In this document: positions 24,984 to 33,106 of the stretch, piece by piece
How the letters are laid out: each line of letters opens with the position of its first letter
How positions within the stretch are numbered: the stretch's first letter is position 1
Assembly: GCF_900103325.1 (NCBI RefSeq)
Contig: NZ_FMXM01000022.1
Location: 59,797-123,796, forward strand
Direction of reading: 5' to 3'
DNA from: Mesorhizobium qingshengii
GTDB taxonomy: Bacteria > Pseudomonadota > Alphaproteobacteria > Rhizobiales > Rhizobiaceae
Length of the DNA stretch: 64,000 nucleotides
Notes under the pieces: model-generated
Told to the model about the DNA's origin: nothing
Seen by the model: only the letters and a program-made list of their open reading frames with translations
Databases searched by the model: none
Program-made: the position numbers and the translations under genes

Positions 24984-26969
24984 ATGGAACGCTCGACCAT
25001 CGTCAGAGTGCATGAAGGTTTGCACGCCCGTCCCGCCACGCGGTTCGTCAAGCTCGCCAAGGGCTTCGAATCCGACGTCGAGCTGGTCAAGGACGGCAAG
25101 GCGGTCAGCGCCAAAAGCTCCGTCAAGCTGATGCTGCTGGCGGTCAAGGAAAACCAGGAGGTCACGGTGCGGGCGAACGGCGCCGACGCCATCGAGGCCA
25201 TCGAAGCGCTGATCGGCTATCTCGAGAATCCAAAGGCAGGCCTCGACGATGAAGCTGACTCGCAGAGCCCAGTGAATGATGCCGGGCAGAAAATGGCCCC
25301 CGCACCGGCGCCCGAAACCGCGCCGGTGGCACCTGCTGGAGCAAGCGGTCTGCGCGGCGTGGCGGCAAGCGAAGGGTCCGCCATCGGGCCGGCCTTCGCG
25401 CATTTCCCGCCCGATATCGCCGGACAAGGCCGCATGTTGCAGGTTGAAGAAATCGCGGGCGAGGTTGACAGGTTCCGCGCCGCCGTCGCCGCCGTCCAGA
25501 TGCGCATGGACCGGGCGTTGGCGCAGGACACACTGTCCGCGGGAGACCGCGGCATCATCGCGGCACTCAGGGATATTGCCGCCGACGACAGCCTGACCGG
25601 TGAGACCGAGGGGCTGATCAAGGGCGGCAACGACGCGGTCTCGGCCGTCATCACCGCCGCTTCCACCATCGCCGCCGATTTCAGCGCCGTCGATGATCAC
25701 TATCTCAATGCGCGGGCGGACGACGTCCATGCGGTCGGACGGCAGATCTGCCTCGTGCTGCTCGGGCAGGACGACGTCAGCCTCGAAAACATCCCCGAAG
25801 GGGCCATCCTGATCGCCGACGACATCGGCGCCTGGGATCTGGCGCGTGCGCCGCTGAAACGCATCGGCGGCGTGGTGTGCGGCCATGGCGGCGCCACCTC
25901 GCACATCGCCATCATCGCCCGCTCGCACGGCATTCCGGCAGTGCTTGGCCTCGGCGATCAGGTCAATGCCTTGCGCACGGCGCGCGAAGTGGCACTCGAC
26001 GGCAATGCCGGCCATGTGATCATCGATCCCGATGCGGCGACACGAACCGATTTCGCCAATCGCGTTGAAGCGGCAGCAAAGGAGCGCGCCGGATTGACCG
26101 TCTTCAAGACGGTGACGCCGAAGCTCGCCGATGGCACGATCATCGAGGTCGCCGCCAATATCGGCTCGCTGGAGGAAATCGAGGCGGCACAGGAAGCCGG
26201 CGCCATGGGCGTCGGCCTGTTCCGCACCGAGCTTCTGTTCATGCGCCATATGCACCTTCCCTCGGAGGACATGCAGGCGGAAACCTACGCGGCGCTGGCC
26301 AAGGCATTCGCCCCATACCCGGTCATCGTGCGCACGCTCGATATCGGTGGTGACAAGCCGATTGCCGGCATCGAGTTTCCCGATGAGGAAAACCCCTTCC
26401 TCGGCTGGCGCGGCATTCGCATGTGCCTCGACCGGCCCGACATCTTCAAGCAGCAGTTGCGGGCACTGCTGAGGGCGACCGTCCATGGCAACATCAAGGT
26501 GATGCTGCCGATGGTGTCCGACATATCGGAAGTGAGGCGGACGCGTGGCCTGGTCGATGAATGCGCGGCGGAACTGAAGGCCGAAGGCGTGCCGCACGCG
26601 ACATTCGATCTCGGCGTGATGATCGAAACCCCGGCCGCCGTGCTGATCGCCCCGGCGCTGGCCAGGGAGGTGGCGTTCTTCTCGATCGGCACCAACGACC
26701 TGACCCAGTACATCATGGCCGCCGACCGGCTCAACCCGACCGTGGCCAAGCTCAATGACGTCACCAATCCGGCCGTCATGATGGCGATCGAACTGACCGC
26801 GAAAGCGGGCGTCGCTGCCGGCATCATGGTCGGCATGTGTGGTGAGGCCGCCGGACGGCCCGATCTCATTGCAACATTCGTCAAGATGGGGCTTACCGAA
26901 CTCAGCATGAGCCCGGCCTCGATCCAGCGCGCCAAGAAAACGATCATGGCCATGGCGGGCGAGGACTGA
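24984..26969 (+). CDS. Fused HPr-enzyme I phosphotransferase of the sorbitol PTS
   Basis: 661 aa. Residues 1-85 are an HPr domain with the phosphorylated His at position 14 (EGLHARPATRFVKLAKGF) and a Ser-46-like region (AKSSVKLMLL). A Pro/Ala linker spans about residues 95-125. Enzyme I follows: GVAASEGSAIGPAF, swivelling His at 307 (VCGHGGATSHIAIIARSHG), GVGLFRTELLFM, DIGGDKPIAGI and the PEP-site Cys at 619 (VGMCGEAAGRP). No IIA domain and no GAF domain, so it differs from FruB-type FPr and from nitrogen-type PtsP. It should make the sorbitol PTS independent of other PTS proteins. Confidence 0.93.
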   Translation: MERSTIVRVHEGLHARPATRFVKLAKGFESDVELVKDGKAVSAKSSVKLMLLAVKENQEVTVRANGADAIEAIEALIGYLENPKAGLDDEADSQSPVNDAGQKMAPAPAPETAPVAPAGASGLRGVAASEGSAIGPAFAHFPPDIAGQGRMLQVEEIAGEVDRFRAAVAAVQMRMDRALAQDTLSAGDRGIIAALRDIAADDSLTGETEGLIKGGNDAVSAVITAASTIAADFSAVDDHYLNARADDVHAVGRQICLVLLGQDDVSLENIPEGAILIADDIGAWDLARAPLKRIGGVVCGHGGATSHIAIIARSHGIPAVLGLGDQVNALRTAREVALDGNAGHVIIDPDAATRTDFANRVEAAAKERAGLTVFKTVTPKLADGTIIEVAANIGSLEEIEAAQEAGAMGVGLFRTELLFMRHMHLPSEDMQAETYAALAKAFAPYPVIVRTLDIGGDKPIAGIEFPDEENPFLGWRGIRMCLDRPDIFKQQLRALLRATVHGNIKVMLPMVSDISEVRRTRGLVDECAAELKAEGVPHATFDLGVMIETPAAVLIAPALAREVAFFSIGTNDLTQYIMAADRLNPTVAKLNDVTNPAVMMAIELTAKAGVAAGIMVGMCGEAAGRPDLIATFVKMGLTELSMSPASIQRAKKTIMAMAGED

Positions 26970-26989
26970 ATCCCCGCCGCTAGCTGAGC

Positions 26990-27814
26990 TTACGGCAAGT
27001 GCGCAAGCAAGGTGGTGAAGACGGAGGTCAGTTCATCGATGGCATTCGCCTTGGCGCAGGCCTGAGCAATGCGATCGTGACGGATATCGGCTGCCAGGAT
27101 CGCGATCTCGAGCATGTCGGGCTCGGGCGAACCGTCCCGGCCGGTGGTCGCCAGGCCGCAGGCCAGAACGAGCGGTGCCAGACAGCTTATGTCGAGCGCT
27201 CGGCCACTCATCGCCGCCGGTATTTCCAATGCGGTTTCGGTAAGACGGACAGGGCGCTGGTTGAGGCACTCGACCAGCAGCGCCGAACAGGTGGCAGCGA
27301 TCGCCGGCAGCCCGGCGTCAGGCGCGGTCAGTGCAGCTAGCAGATCGCCGTGCCGCTTGCGCATCGTGGCATGGACGGCGGCAAAGTCGGCTTCGTGAAT
27401 GCGGGCATTCTCGATGTTCAGGCCGGCAAGCACCGCCTTGGTCAGATAATACATATCGCGCCGGAACAGCCGCTCCGCGCTCAGCTGGTGATCCTCGTTG
27501 CCGACCGGGAAATAGGTGCCGAGGCCTTTCGCGGTCGTGCCGTCCACCTTTATCGGACGCTCATGCGGAACAAACGATTCGGCAATCGACAGCGCTTCGT
27601 CGACGGCACTCGCGGCATGGCTGAGCAGGCCTTCGATGCCCTTGCCCGGAAACGGCGGCAGATGGCTGGTTGCTTCGCGCAAGACACTGGCGTCGCCAGT
27701 GCCATCGTGGCGGCTCTGACGGATGACATCGCGGACTTCCCGCAACCGGTCCTTCAGGTTGACGCGGACATCTTCGGAGATTTGTCGGAGCATCGCGGAT
27801 CGCCTCGAATTCAT
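26990..27814 (-). CDS. Unknown protein, 274 aa, next to the sorbitol PTS
   Basis: Starts at ATG 27812-27814, or possibly at ATG 27791-27793, which has GAGGCGAT upstream. Helical and soluble. Recognisable blocks are VNLKDRLREVRDVIRQSRHD, LPPFPGKGIEGLLSHAASAV, KGLGTYFPVGNEDHQLSAER and LFRRDMYYLTKAVLAGLNIE. I cannot name a family; it does not look like MtlR or another repressor I know. Convergent with the PTS operon and divergent from the second SorC regulator, with a palindrome between. Its place suggests a role tied to one of the two sugar systems. Confidence 0.6.
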   Translation of the reverse strand: MNSRRSAMLRQISEDVRVNLKDRLREVRDVIRQSRHDGTGDASVLREATSHLPPFPGKGIEGLLSHAASAVDEALSIAESFVPHERPIKVDGTTAKGLGTYFPVGNEDHQLSAERLFRRDMYYLTKAVLAGLNIENARIHEADFAAVHATMRKRHGDLLAALTAPDAGLPAIAATCSALLVECLNQRPVRLTETALEIPAAMSGRALDISCLAPLVLACGLATTGRDGSPEPDMLEIAILAADIRHDRIAQACAKANAIDELTSVFTTLLAHLP

Positions 27815-27859
27815 GCGAATGACCGCCAGCAGGAGGCCAGTCGCCTACTCTACATTGTT

Positions 27860-27883
27860 CCTATCGATTGGTAGATCAATAGG
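27860..27883. promoter_or_regulatory. Candidate operator between unknown gene and SorC regulator
   Basis: CCTATCGAT-N6-ATCAATAGG is a 24-bp inverted repeat with 9-bp arms and a single mismatched pair. It sits in the 135-bp divergent gap, 67 bp upstream of the SorC-family gene. Autoregulation by that protein is the simplest reading. Confidence 0.5.
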
Positions 27884-27949
27884 CGATATTAGACCAGCAG
27901 GCAGAATCGGCGACGGCGGGCGCGTCCATCGCCGCGGGGGAGGATAGAT

Positions 27950-28966
27950 TTGGCCAGGCGGCGACAGAGCGAAAGCGACGACGGTCGGGCAGGAACCGGG
28001 GCAACCGAGCAGGTTGTCAACGAAAGCCGGACGGATCGCCTCAGGATTCGCGCCGCCTGGATGTATTTCGTCGAGCAGATGACGCAAAACGAGATCGCCG
28101 ACGTCCTCGGCGTCGGCCGCGTCACCATCGTGCGCATGCTGGCGGAGGCCCGCTCGCGCAACGAGGTGAAGATCAGCATCGAAAGCGAATTGTCGGAAAT
28201 CGTGCGGCTGGAGCGGGCGCTTGAAAAGACGTTCGGGCTGCAGCAGGCGTTGGTGGCGCCGCTTTCCGCACCCGACGCCGATCCGCTACCGGCAATCAGT
28301 GCCAAAACCGGCAGTTTCCTGTCCGACACGATGAAATCCGGTATGCGGGTCGGCGTCGGCTGGGGCCGGACGCTGTTCTCGAGCCTGCCCTTCATCAGCG
28401 CCAAATCGCTCACCGACTTCAAGGTCATTTCGCTGCTTGGCGGTGTCGGGGTCGTGCGCCGATTCAACCCGGCCGAGTTCGCCTGGCGCTTCGCCGAAAT
28501 CTTCCAGGGCGACGGCTATCTGATCCCGACGCCGGCCGTCGTCGACAGCGTCGAGACCAAGATCGCGCTGGTCGAGCGCTGCGGCCTGCAGGAGGTTTTT
28601 GAAATGGCCAACGTGCTCGATGCCGTTTTGCTGAGCGTCGGCGGCATCGCTTCGGCCACGACCTTCTCGCGCGGCGGCTTTCTCAGGGAAGCGGACCGGG
28701 AGGCCCTGCTTGCGCGTGGCGCCGTCGGCGACCTTCTGTTTCATTTCTTCGATCGCAATGGCGATCTGGTCGACCATCCGATCAACAGCCTGGTGATGTC
28801 GGTCGATGTCGACCGGCTGCGCAAGGCGCCGATCCGGATCCTGACCTCCGGCGGCGAGGAGAAGATCGAAGCGCTGCTCGGCGCCATGACCCTCGTCGCG
28901 CCGACGATCCTGATCACCGACGAGGAAAGCGCTCGGCGCATGCTCGAGGCGGTCAGCGAAAGCTGA
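27950..28966 (+). CDS. SorC-family transcriptional regulator
   Basis: 338 aa starting at TTG 27950, chosen for the very good ribosome-binding site GGGGGAGGATAGA. Helix-turn-helix YFVEQMTQNEIADVLGVGRV with TIVRMLAEARSRNEVKI; effector domain with VGVGWGRTLFSSLPFISAKS, LLGGVGVVRRFNPAEFAWRF and LLSVGGIASATTFSRGGFLR. A 25-residue hydrophilic N-terminal tail precedes the HTH. It should sense a phosphorylated sugar or polyol. It overlaps tail to tail by 14 bp with the HAD-IIA gene and is the best candidate regulator for the leftward kinase-aldolase genes or for the unknown gene. Confidence 0.86.
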   Translation: MARRRQSESDDGRAGTGATEQVVNESRTDRLRIRAAWMYFVEQMTQNEIADVLGVGRVTIVRMLAEARSRNEVKISIESELSEIVRLERALEKTFGLQQALVAPLSAPDADPLPAISAKTGSFLSDTMKSGMRVGVGWGRTLFSSLPFISAKSLTDFKVISLLGGVGVVRRFNPAEFAWRFAEIFQGDGYLIPTPAVVDSVETKIALVERCGLQEVFEMANVLDAVLLSVGGIASATTFSRGGFLREADREALLARGAVGDLLFHFFDRNGDLVDHPINSLVMSVDVDRLRKAPIRILTSGGEEKIEALLGAMTLVAPTILITDEESARRMLEAVSES

Positions 28967-29804
28967 AGGAAGCAGTGATATAGTCCGGCCAGGCCTTCTC
29001 TGCCTCGAAAACGGCAGCAAGATCGGTCACGTCCGCCAATATTCCACCCAGCACCAGCGCCGTGGCGATGCCGGCGCCATTTCCCCCTGCTATGTCGTGC
29101 TCGACGCTGTCGCCGACACAGATCACGGTGCCTCGGTCCGGCTTGCCGGCCAGCGCAAGTGCCGCGTCGTATATCGCCGGGTAGGGCTTGCCGATGCGGG
29201 TGACTCTGCCGCCGAGGTTTTCATAGAGATCGGCGATCTCGCCAGCACCGAAGCGAGGTCCGACCGCGGTCAGCATGATCCTGTCGGGATTGGTGCAGAA
29301 GCACGGCACCTGCCGCGCCGCTGCCGGGGCAAGCAGCCGGCGATAATGGTCGAGGTCGTAGCGGTCCCCCTCGCTGGCCGAGATCAGCACCAGTTCGGCC
29401 TTGTCGCCGGCTCCGGTCAGGACAAAAGGCAGGCCCTCGATCGCCGAGCGGTCGTCATCGCGGCTGATCAGCAGGCAGTTCGTGCGGGGAGGCAACGCTC
29501 CGGTTGCCGCCATTCCGTGGAAGGATCGCCACGCCACCTCGCCGGAGGAGACGAAATGATCCCAGCTTCCGGCTGCGAAGCCGAGCTTCAGCAGGCGGTC
29601 CTCGTTGGGCCTGGCGCGCTTGCCGGAATTGGAAATCAGCACCACGGTCTTGCCGGCCTCCTTCAGCGCCGACAACGCCGCAACCGCGCCTGGATAAGGG
29701 GCCGAGCCGTCATGCAGCACGCCGAACTGGTCGAGCAGGAAAACCTCGTAGCGCTCCGCCAGCGGCCCGATGTCATCGAGGCGCACGACCTTGTTAACGC
29801 TCAT
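28953..29804 (-). CDS. HAD class IIA sugar phosphatase (NagD-like, TIGR01459 type)
   Basis: 283 aa. The nucleophile motif is DQFGVLHDG (Asp-x-Phe-Gly variant) in YEVFLLDQFGVLHDGSAPYP, followed by the class IIA threonine/serine motif VVLISNSGKRA, the C2 cap and IGKPYPAIYDAAL, then the metal motif VICVGDSVEHDIAGGNGAGI. This matches the alphaproteobacterial HAD-IIA family I know as TIGR01459. Its start overlaps the kinase stop (ATGA-type, 4 bp), so it is the last gene of the leftward aldolase-kinase-phosphatase operon. Confidence 0.86.
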   Translation of the reverse strand: MSVNKVVRLDDIGPLAERYEVFLLDQFGVLHDGSAPYPGAVAALSALKEAGKTVVLISNSGKRARPNEDRLLKLGFAAGSWDHFVSSGEVAWRSFHGMAATGALPPRTNCLLISRDDDRSAIEGLPFVLTGAGDKAELVLISASEGDRYDLDHYRRLLAPAAARQVPCFCTNPDRIMLTAVGPRFGAGEIADLYENLGGRVTRIGKPYPAIYDAALALAGKPDRGTVICVGDSVEHDIAGGNGAGIATALVLGGILADVTDLAAVFEAEKAWPDYITASFSFR

Positions 29805-31075
29805 AGGAGTCCCGCCTTGCTTGCGCCGATCAGTGCCAGCCGCGCCGTGCCGGCTGCGGCCTCGTCGGAAAGTGCTGGCAGGAAATCGACCCCAAGTTTG
29901 CGCTGACGGATCGCCGTCCAGGCCGGGTTTGCCGCGCCGCCACCGACGCTCCTGACCGATGTCAGCGCCGGCGCGCCAAGTTCGGCAAGCCTGCGATAGC
30001 CAAGCGCTTCGATAGCGGCGATACCCTCGAACATCGCTTTCAGATAGTCGGCGTCGTCCGCCGGCCGTGGTTCAAGGCGTGGCGGCAGCGCCGGATCGGC
30101 GATCGGAAAACGCTCGCCGGCCGTGCCGAGCGGATAGTAGTCGAGGCCAGTTTCCGTCGTGGGGTCGATCGTGGCGCTGAGCTCGACGATGCGCGCCAGC
30201 GGAAAATGCTGAGCTAGCACCTTGCCGCCGGAATTCGATGCGCCACCCGCCAGCCAGGCGTTGCCAAGCCGATGGCTGTAGATGCCGTAGCGCGGCGCCG
30301 AGATCGGCCGGTCGGACAGGATCTTGATGGTCAGCGAGGAGCCCAGCGCGGTGACTCCGTCGCCGATCGACGCGGCGCCTGTCGCAAGGAACGAGGCGCA
30401 GCCATCCGTGGTGCCTGCGACCACGATCACATCGCGCGGCAAACCGAACAGGTCCGCGACGGCCGCGGTCAGGATGCCGGTGACGTCGCCCGGCTCGACC
30501 ACGCGCGGCAGCAATTCCATGCGCATTCCGGTCGCCGCGATCCAGTCTGGCCAGCGACGGGCCTCGACGTCATAGCCTGTCTTCAGGGCATTGTTCTCGT
30601 CGCTGAAATCGAAACGGCCGGAAAGGTTTCCGGCGATCCAGTCGGCCTGGTGCAGCACCGCCGCGATGCCGGGCAGGTGCTGGAACCACAGGGCCTTGGC
30701 GAGGCCTGAAGTCGCTCCATGCGCGGCGCTTGCGGCCGGCGCCTCGCGGGCGATCACGGCCAGGATGGCGTCATCGGCGACCTTGTCGTTGTACATCAGC
30801 GGCTCGGCAAGGGGCCGCCCGGCACCGTCGACCGGCAGCAGCGTGCCGGACGTGCCATCGACGGCGATCGCGCGGACCGTGGCGCGGTCGATGGCTAAAA
30901 GCAGCTCCGTCAGCGCGGCGCCAACCGCTGCCCACCAGACAGCGGGATCGCGGGGGCTCTGGCCGAACCTGTCGAGCGGAACGGCGGAACGCGCGGCAAT
31001 GGAAAAATCCGGACGCATGGCGACGGCGCGCGCGCCCGAGGTGCCGATATCGATGCCGATGACAAGTGGCATCAT
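29801..31075 (-). CDS. FGGY-family carbohydrate kinase (xylulokinase-like)
   Basis: 424 aa. The N-terminal actin-like motif is VIGIDIGTSGARAVAM; then VRAIAVDGTSGTLLPVDGAG, AKALWFQHLPGI, IVVAGTTDGCASFLATGAAS and the C-terminal SVGGGAANPAWTAIRQRKLG are FGGY hallmarks. It phosphorylates a ketose or polyol with ATP. Shorter than xylulokinase (about 480-500 aa). It is 15 bp downstream of the class II aldolase gene in the leftward operon, so its product is likely the aldolase's substrate or a precursor of it. Confidence 0.86.
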   Translation of the reverse strand: MMPLVIGIDIGTSGARAVAMRPDFSIAARSAVPLDRFGQSPRDPAVWWAAVGAALTELLLAIDRATVRAIAVDGTSGTLLPVDGAGRPLAEPLMYNDKVADDAILAVIAREAPAASAAHGATSGLAKALWFQHLPGIAAVLHQADWIAGNLSGRFDFSDENNALKTGYDVEARRWPDWIAATGMRMELLPRVVEPGDVTGILTAAVADLFGLPRDVIVVAGTTDGCASFLATGAASIGDGVTALGSSLTIKILSDRPISAPRYGIYSHRLGNAWLAGGASNSGGKVLAQHFPLARIVELSATIDPTTETGLDYYPLGTAGERFPIADPALPPRLEPRPADDADYLKAMFEGIAAIEALGYRRLAELGAPALTSVRSVGGGAANPAWTAIRQRKLGVDFLPALSDEAAAGTARLALIGASKAGLL

Positions 31076-31090
31076 GTCATCTGTCCTTTG

Positions 31091-32131
31091 CTAGCCTGCG
31101 GCGTTCAGCTTCTGGCGATACTGCTCGGCATCCCAGTTGACCAGCTCGTCGTTCTCCGCGTCGGTGAGATAGTTCAGCGTCGCTGTAACATCGACCCGCG
31201 CCGTCACGTCGGCAAGGCAGCGTTGCATGGCGTCGGCGCCGGCACTGGCGTCGCCGCGCATCAGGACGCCGGCACCGGGAAACAGGATCGCCGCCGGCGC
31301 CGTGCCCAGCCGCGCGACAACGCGCGCCACATCCTCACCAGGCCTGGCCACGACAGAGCCCTGGCCGAGGAAGATGACGTGGTCCGGATAGAGGCTGCCG
31401 GCCTCCGCCATGCGACGGCTTTCCGGGTCGAGCGCAGCCGCATGCGCTTCGACATCCGCCGGCAGTCGGTAGAAGCTGTCGCCGGCAAGCGTCGTCAAGG
31501 CGGCAATGTCGGGCGCCGCAGTTGCGCGCGCCGGCCGTGCCAGCAGCGACCGGACGCGGCGCAGCAGAAGCTCCGCTTCGGCGACGGTTTCGGCGGCGAC
31601 GACCAGCCCGTGATTGCCAAGGATCAGCACGTCGACATCAGGCCGAAGTTTTTCGGCAATGCCGCGCGCAAGCGGCAGGCCAGGCCGGAAATAGGGGACA
31701 TAGGCCCATTCGATCCCGTCGAGCCGCCTGGCAACCTCGGTCTCGCCGTTAGCCTGCACCGCAAGCGAAATGGTGTCGACACAGTGGACATGCAGAACGA
31801 CGCGCTGCGGCATCAAGGCGTGCACAGTGGTTTCGATCGACGGGCGCAGCCCGCGCGGGTTGAGCGCAGCAATGGTGAAAGCCTGCGGCTGGTCGGCGGC
31901 GCTGTCGCGTTGTTCGACGGCCTTGAGCAGCGGCGACATTGCCACCGGCACCATGATGTCCTCGGTGAGCGCGTCCTTCAGCCAGGTGCCGGAAGCCTTG
32001 ATCCACAGAGTGTCGCCGGCCTTCAGCGACGTGTTGCCGCCCGCCGCCTGGGTGAGGTGCGGGCTCTGCCCGATGCTGGCCGAAAGCGTCCGCAAGGCAG
32101 CCAGTTCCTGCGCATCAGCTTGGATCGCCAT
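31091..32131 (-). CDS. Class II aldolase/adducin-family protein
   Basis: 346 aa from ATG 32129-32131 with the ribosome-binding site GGGAGGAAAGGAAC; a frame extension to 32179 is rejected. N-terminal AAGGNTSLKAGDTLWIKASG is the class II aldolase phosphate loop. The zinc His pair occurs in VVLHVHCVDTISLAVQ and a further region in DVLILGNHGLVVAAETVAEA. The second half (SRRMAEAGSLYPDHVIFLGQ) marks the longer RhaD/Bdh-like subgroup. It cleaves, or possibly epimerises, a 1-phosphorylated ketose to dihydroxyacetone phosphate and an aldehyde. First gene of the leftward operon. Confidence 0.86.
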   Translation of the reverse strand: MAIQADAQELAALRTLSASIGQSPHLTQAAGGNTSLKAGDTLWIKASGTWLKDALTEDIMVPVAMSPLLKAVEQRDSAADQPQAFTIAALNPRGLRPSIETTVHALMPQRVVLHVHCVDTISLAVQANGETEVARRLDGIEWAYVPYFRPGLPLARGIAEKLRPDVDVLILGNHGLVVAAETVAEAELLLRRVRSLLARPARATAAPDIAALTTLAGDSFYRLPADVEAHAAALDPESRRMAEAGSLYPDHVIFLGQGSVVARPGEDVARVVARLGTAPAAILFPGAGVLMRGDASAGADAMQRCLADVTARVDVTATLNYLTDAENDELVNWDAEQYRQKLNAAG

Positions 32132-32323
32132 GGTTCCTTTCCTCCCGGCTAGGTCGTGCCTCGCACGAAATCCCGTCACCGGGATCGATGTCGGCGCTGA
32201 TATCGCAGATACGAGCGATCTACGTCAACTGTGATCTACTATCATCAAAACCGGCTTGAAATCTGACCAATGTTGAGTAAGTTGCGCCAATTGCCGTGAA
32301 AAATGGCATCTGGGAGGGAAGAG
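32132..32323. promoter_or_regulatory. Divergent control region of aldolase and DeoR-kinase-ABC operons
   Basis: 192 bp between head-to-head operons. GATCTAC occurs twice on the same strand, at 32217-32223 and 32233-32239, with 16-bp periodicity, which fits tandem half-sites for the DeoR-type repressor. No clear -35/-10 pair was assigned. Confidence 0.4.
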
Positions 32324-33106
32324 TTGAGCGAGTCCGGCCGCCAGCGTCAGATCGTCGAACTGTTGCGAGACCGCCCGTTCGCCTCGGTGCGCGAGCTGCA
32401 GGAGCGGCTTGGCGTTTCGGCCGCGACGGTCAGGCGCGACATCGACAAGATCGACGAGGCCGGCGAAGCGCGGAAGGTTTATGGCGGCATCTCGGCGCTT
32501 GATGGCGCCTCACAGGCCGGCGTCGCCTACGCCAAACCCTATGATGAGAACCGCGATCTCGCGGTCGAGGCCAAGCGGCAGATCGCCGCCCTTGCAGCGA
32601 CCATGGTGCGCGATGGCGACGCGGTCATCGTCCATGGCGGCTCGACCTGCTTCCACCTCGGGGTCAAGCTCGCCGAGCGCAACATCCGCCTCTATACCAA
32701 CTCGATGCCGCTCGCGGCCTATCTGAGCGATCACGGCCATTGCAGTCTGACGGTTGCCGGCGGCGAGCTGCATCGCGAACCCGGCATCATCCACTCGCTC
32801 ACCCAGGGCATCCCCTTCTATGCCTCGAAATTTTTTCTCGGCGCGCAGGGCCTTAGCCAGGAAGGCGTGCTGGAATCGCATCCGCTGCTGGTGCGCTCCA
32901 TCGTCGAGCTCAGCCTATGCGCCGACCAGATCGTGGTGCTGGCCGACAGCCGCAAACTGTCGATCCACGCCCGCAATGTCGCGCTGCCGCTCTCCCGCAT
33001 CGGCACGCTGGTGACCGATGACGGCCTGTCCGACATCGACGCGCGCATGCTGGAGGACGCCGGTGTCATGGTGCGCATCGCTCCTTCCTCGGGAGCCGTC
33101 CTGTGA
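32324..33106 (+). CDS. DeoR-family transcriptional repressor
   Basis: 260 aa from TTG 32324, which has GGGAGGGA at the right distance; the ATG at 32303 has no ribosome-binding site. N-terminal HTH: RQRQIVELLRDRPFASVREL, with the family-typical LGVSAATVRRDIDKIDEAGE. The C-terminal sensor domain includes IVHGGSTCFHLGVKLAER and VVLADSRKLSIHARNVA, as in DeoR repressors that bind sugar phosphates. It overlaps the following kinase gene by 4 bp (GTGA) and probably controls both divergent operons. Confidence 0.88.
   Translation: MSESGRQRQIVELLRDRPFASVRELQERLGVSAATVRRDIDKIDEAGEARKVYGGISALDGASQAGVAYAKPYDENRDLAVEAKRQIAALAATMVRDGDAVIVHGGSTCFHLGVKLAERNIRLYTNSMPLAAYLSDHGHCSLTVAGGELHREPGIIHSLTQGIPFYASKFFLGAQGLSQEGVLESHPLLVRSIVELSLCADQIVVLADSRKLSIHARNVALPLSRIGTLVTDDGLSDIDARMLEDAGVMVRIAPSSGAVL

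Noticed and set aside
24912..26597. 561-codon minus-strand frame under the HPr-enzyme I gene
   Set aside because: Antisense shadow of a fully motif-supported gene.
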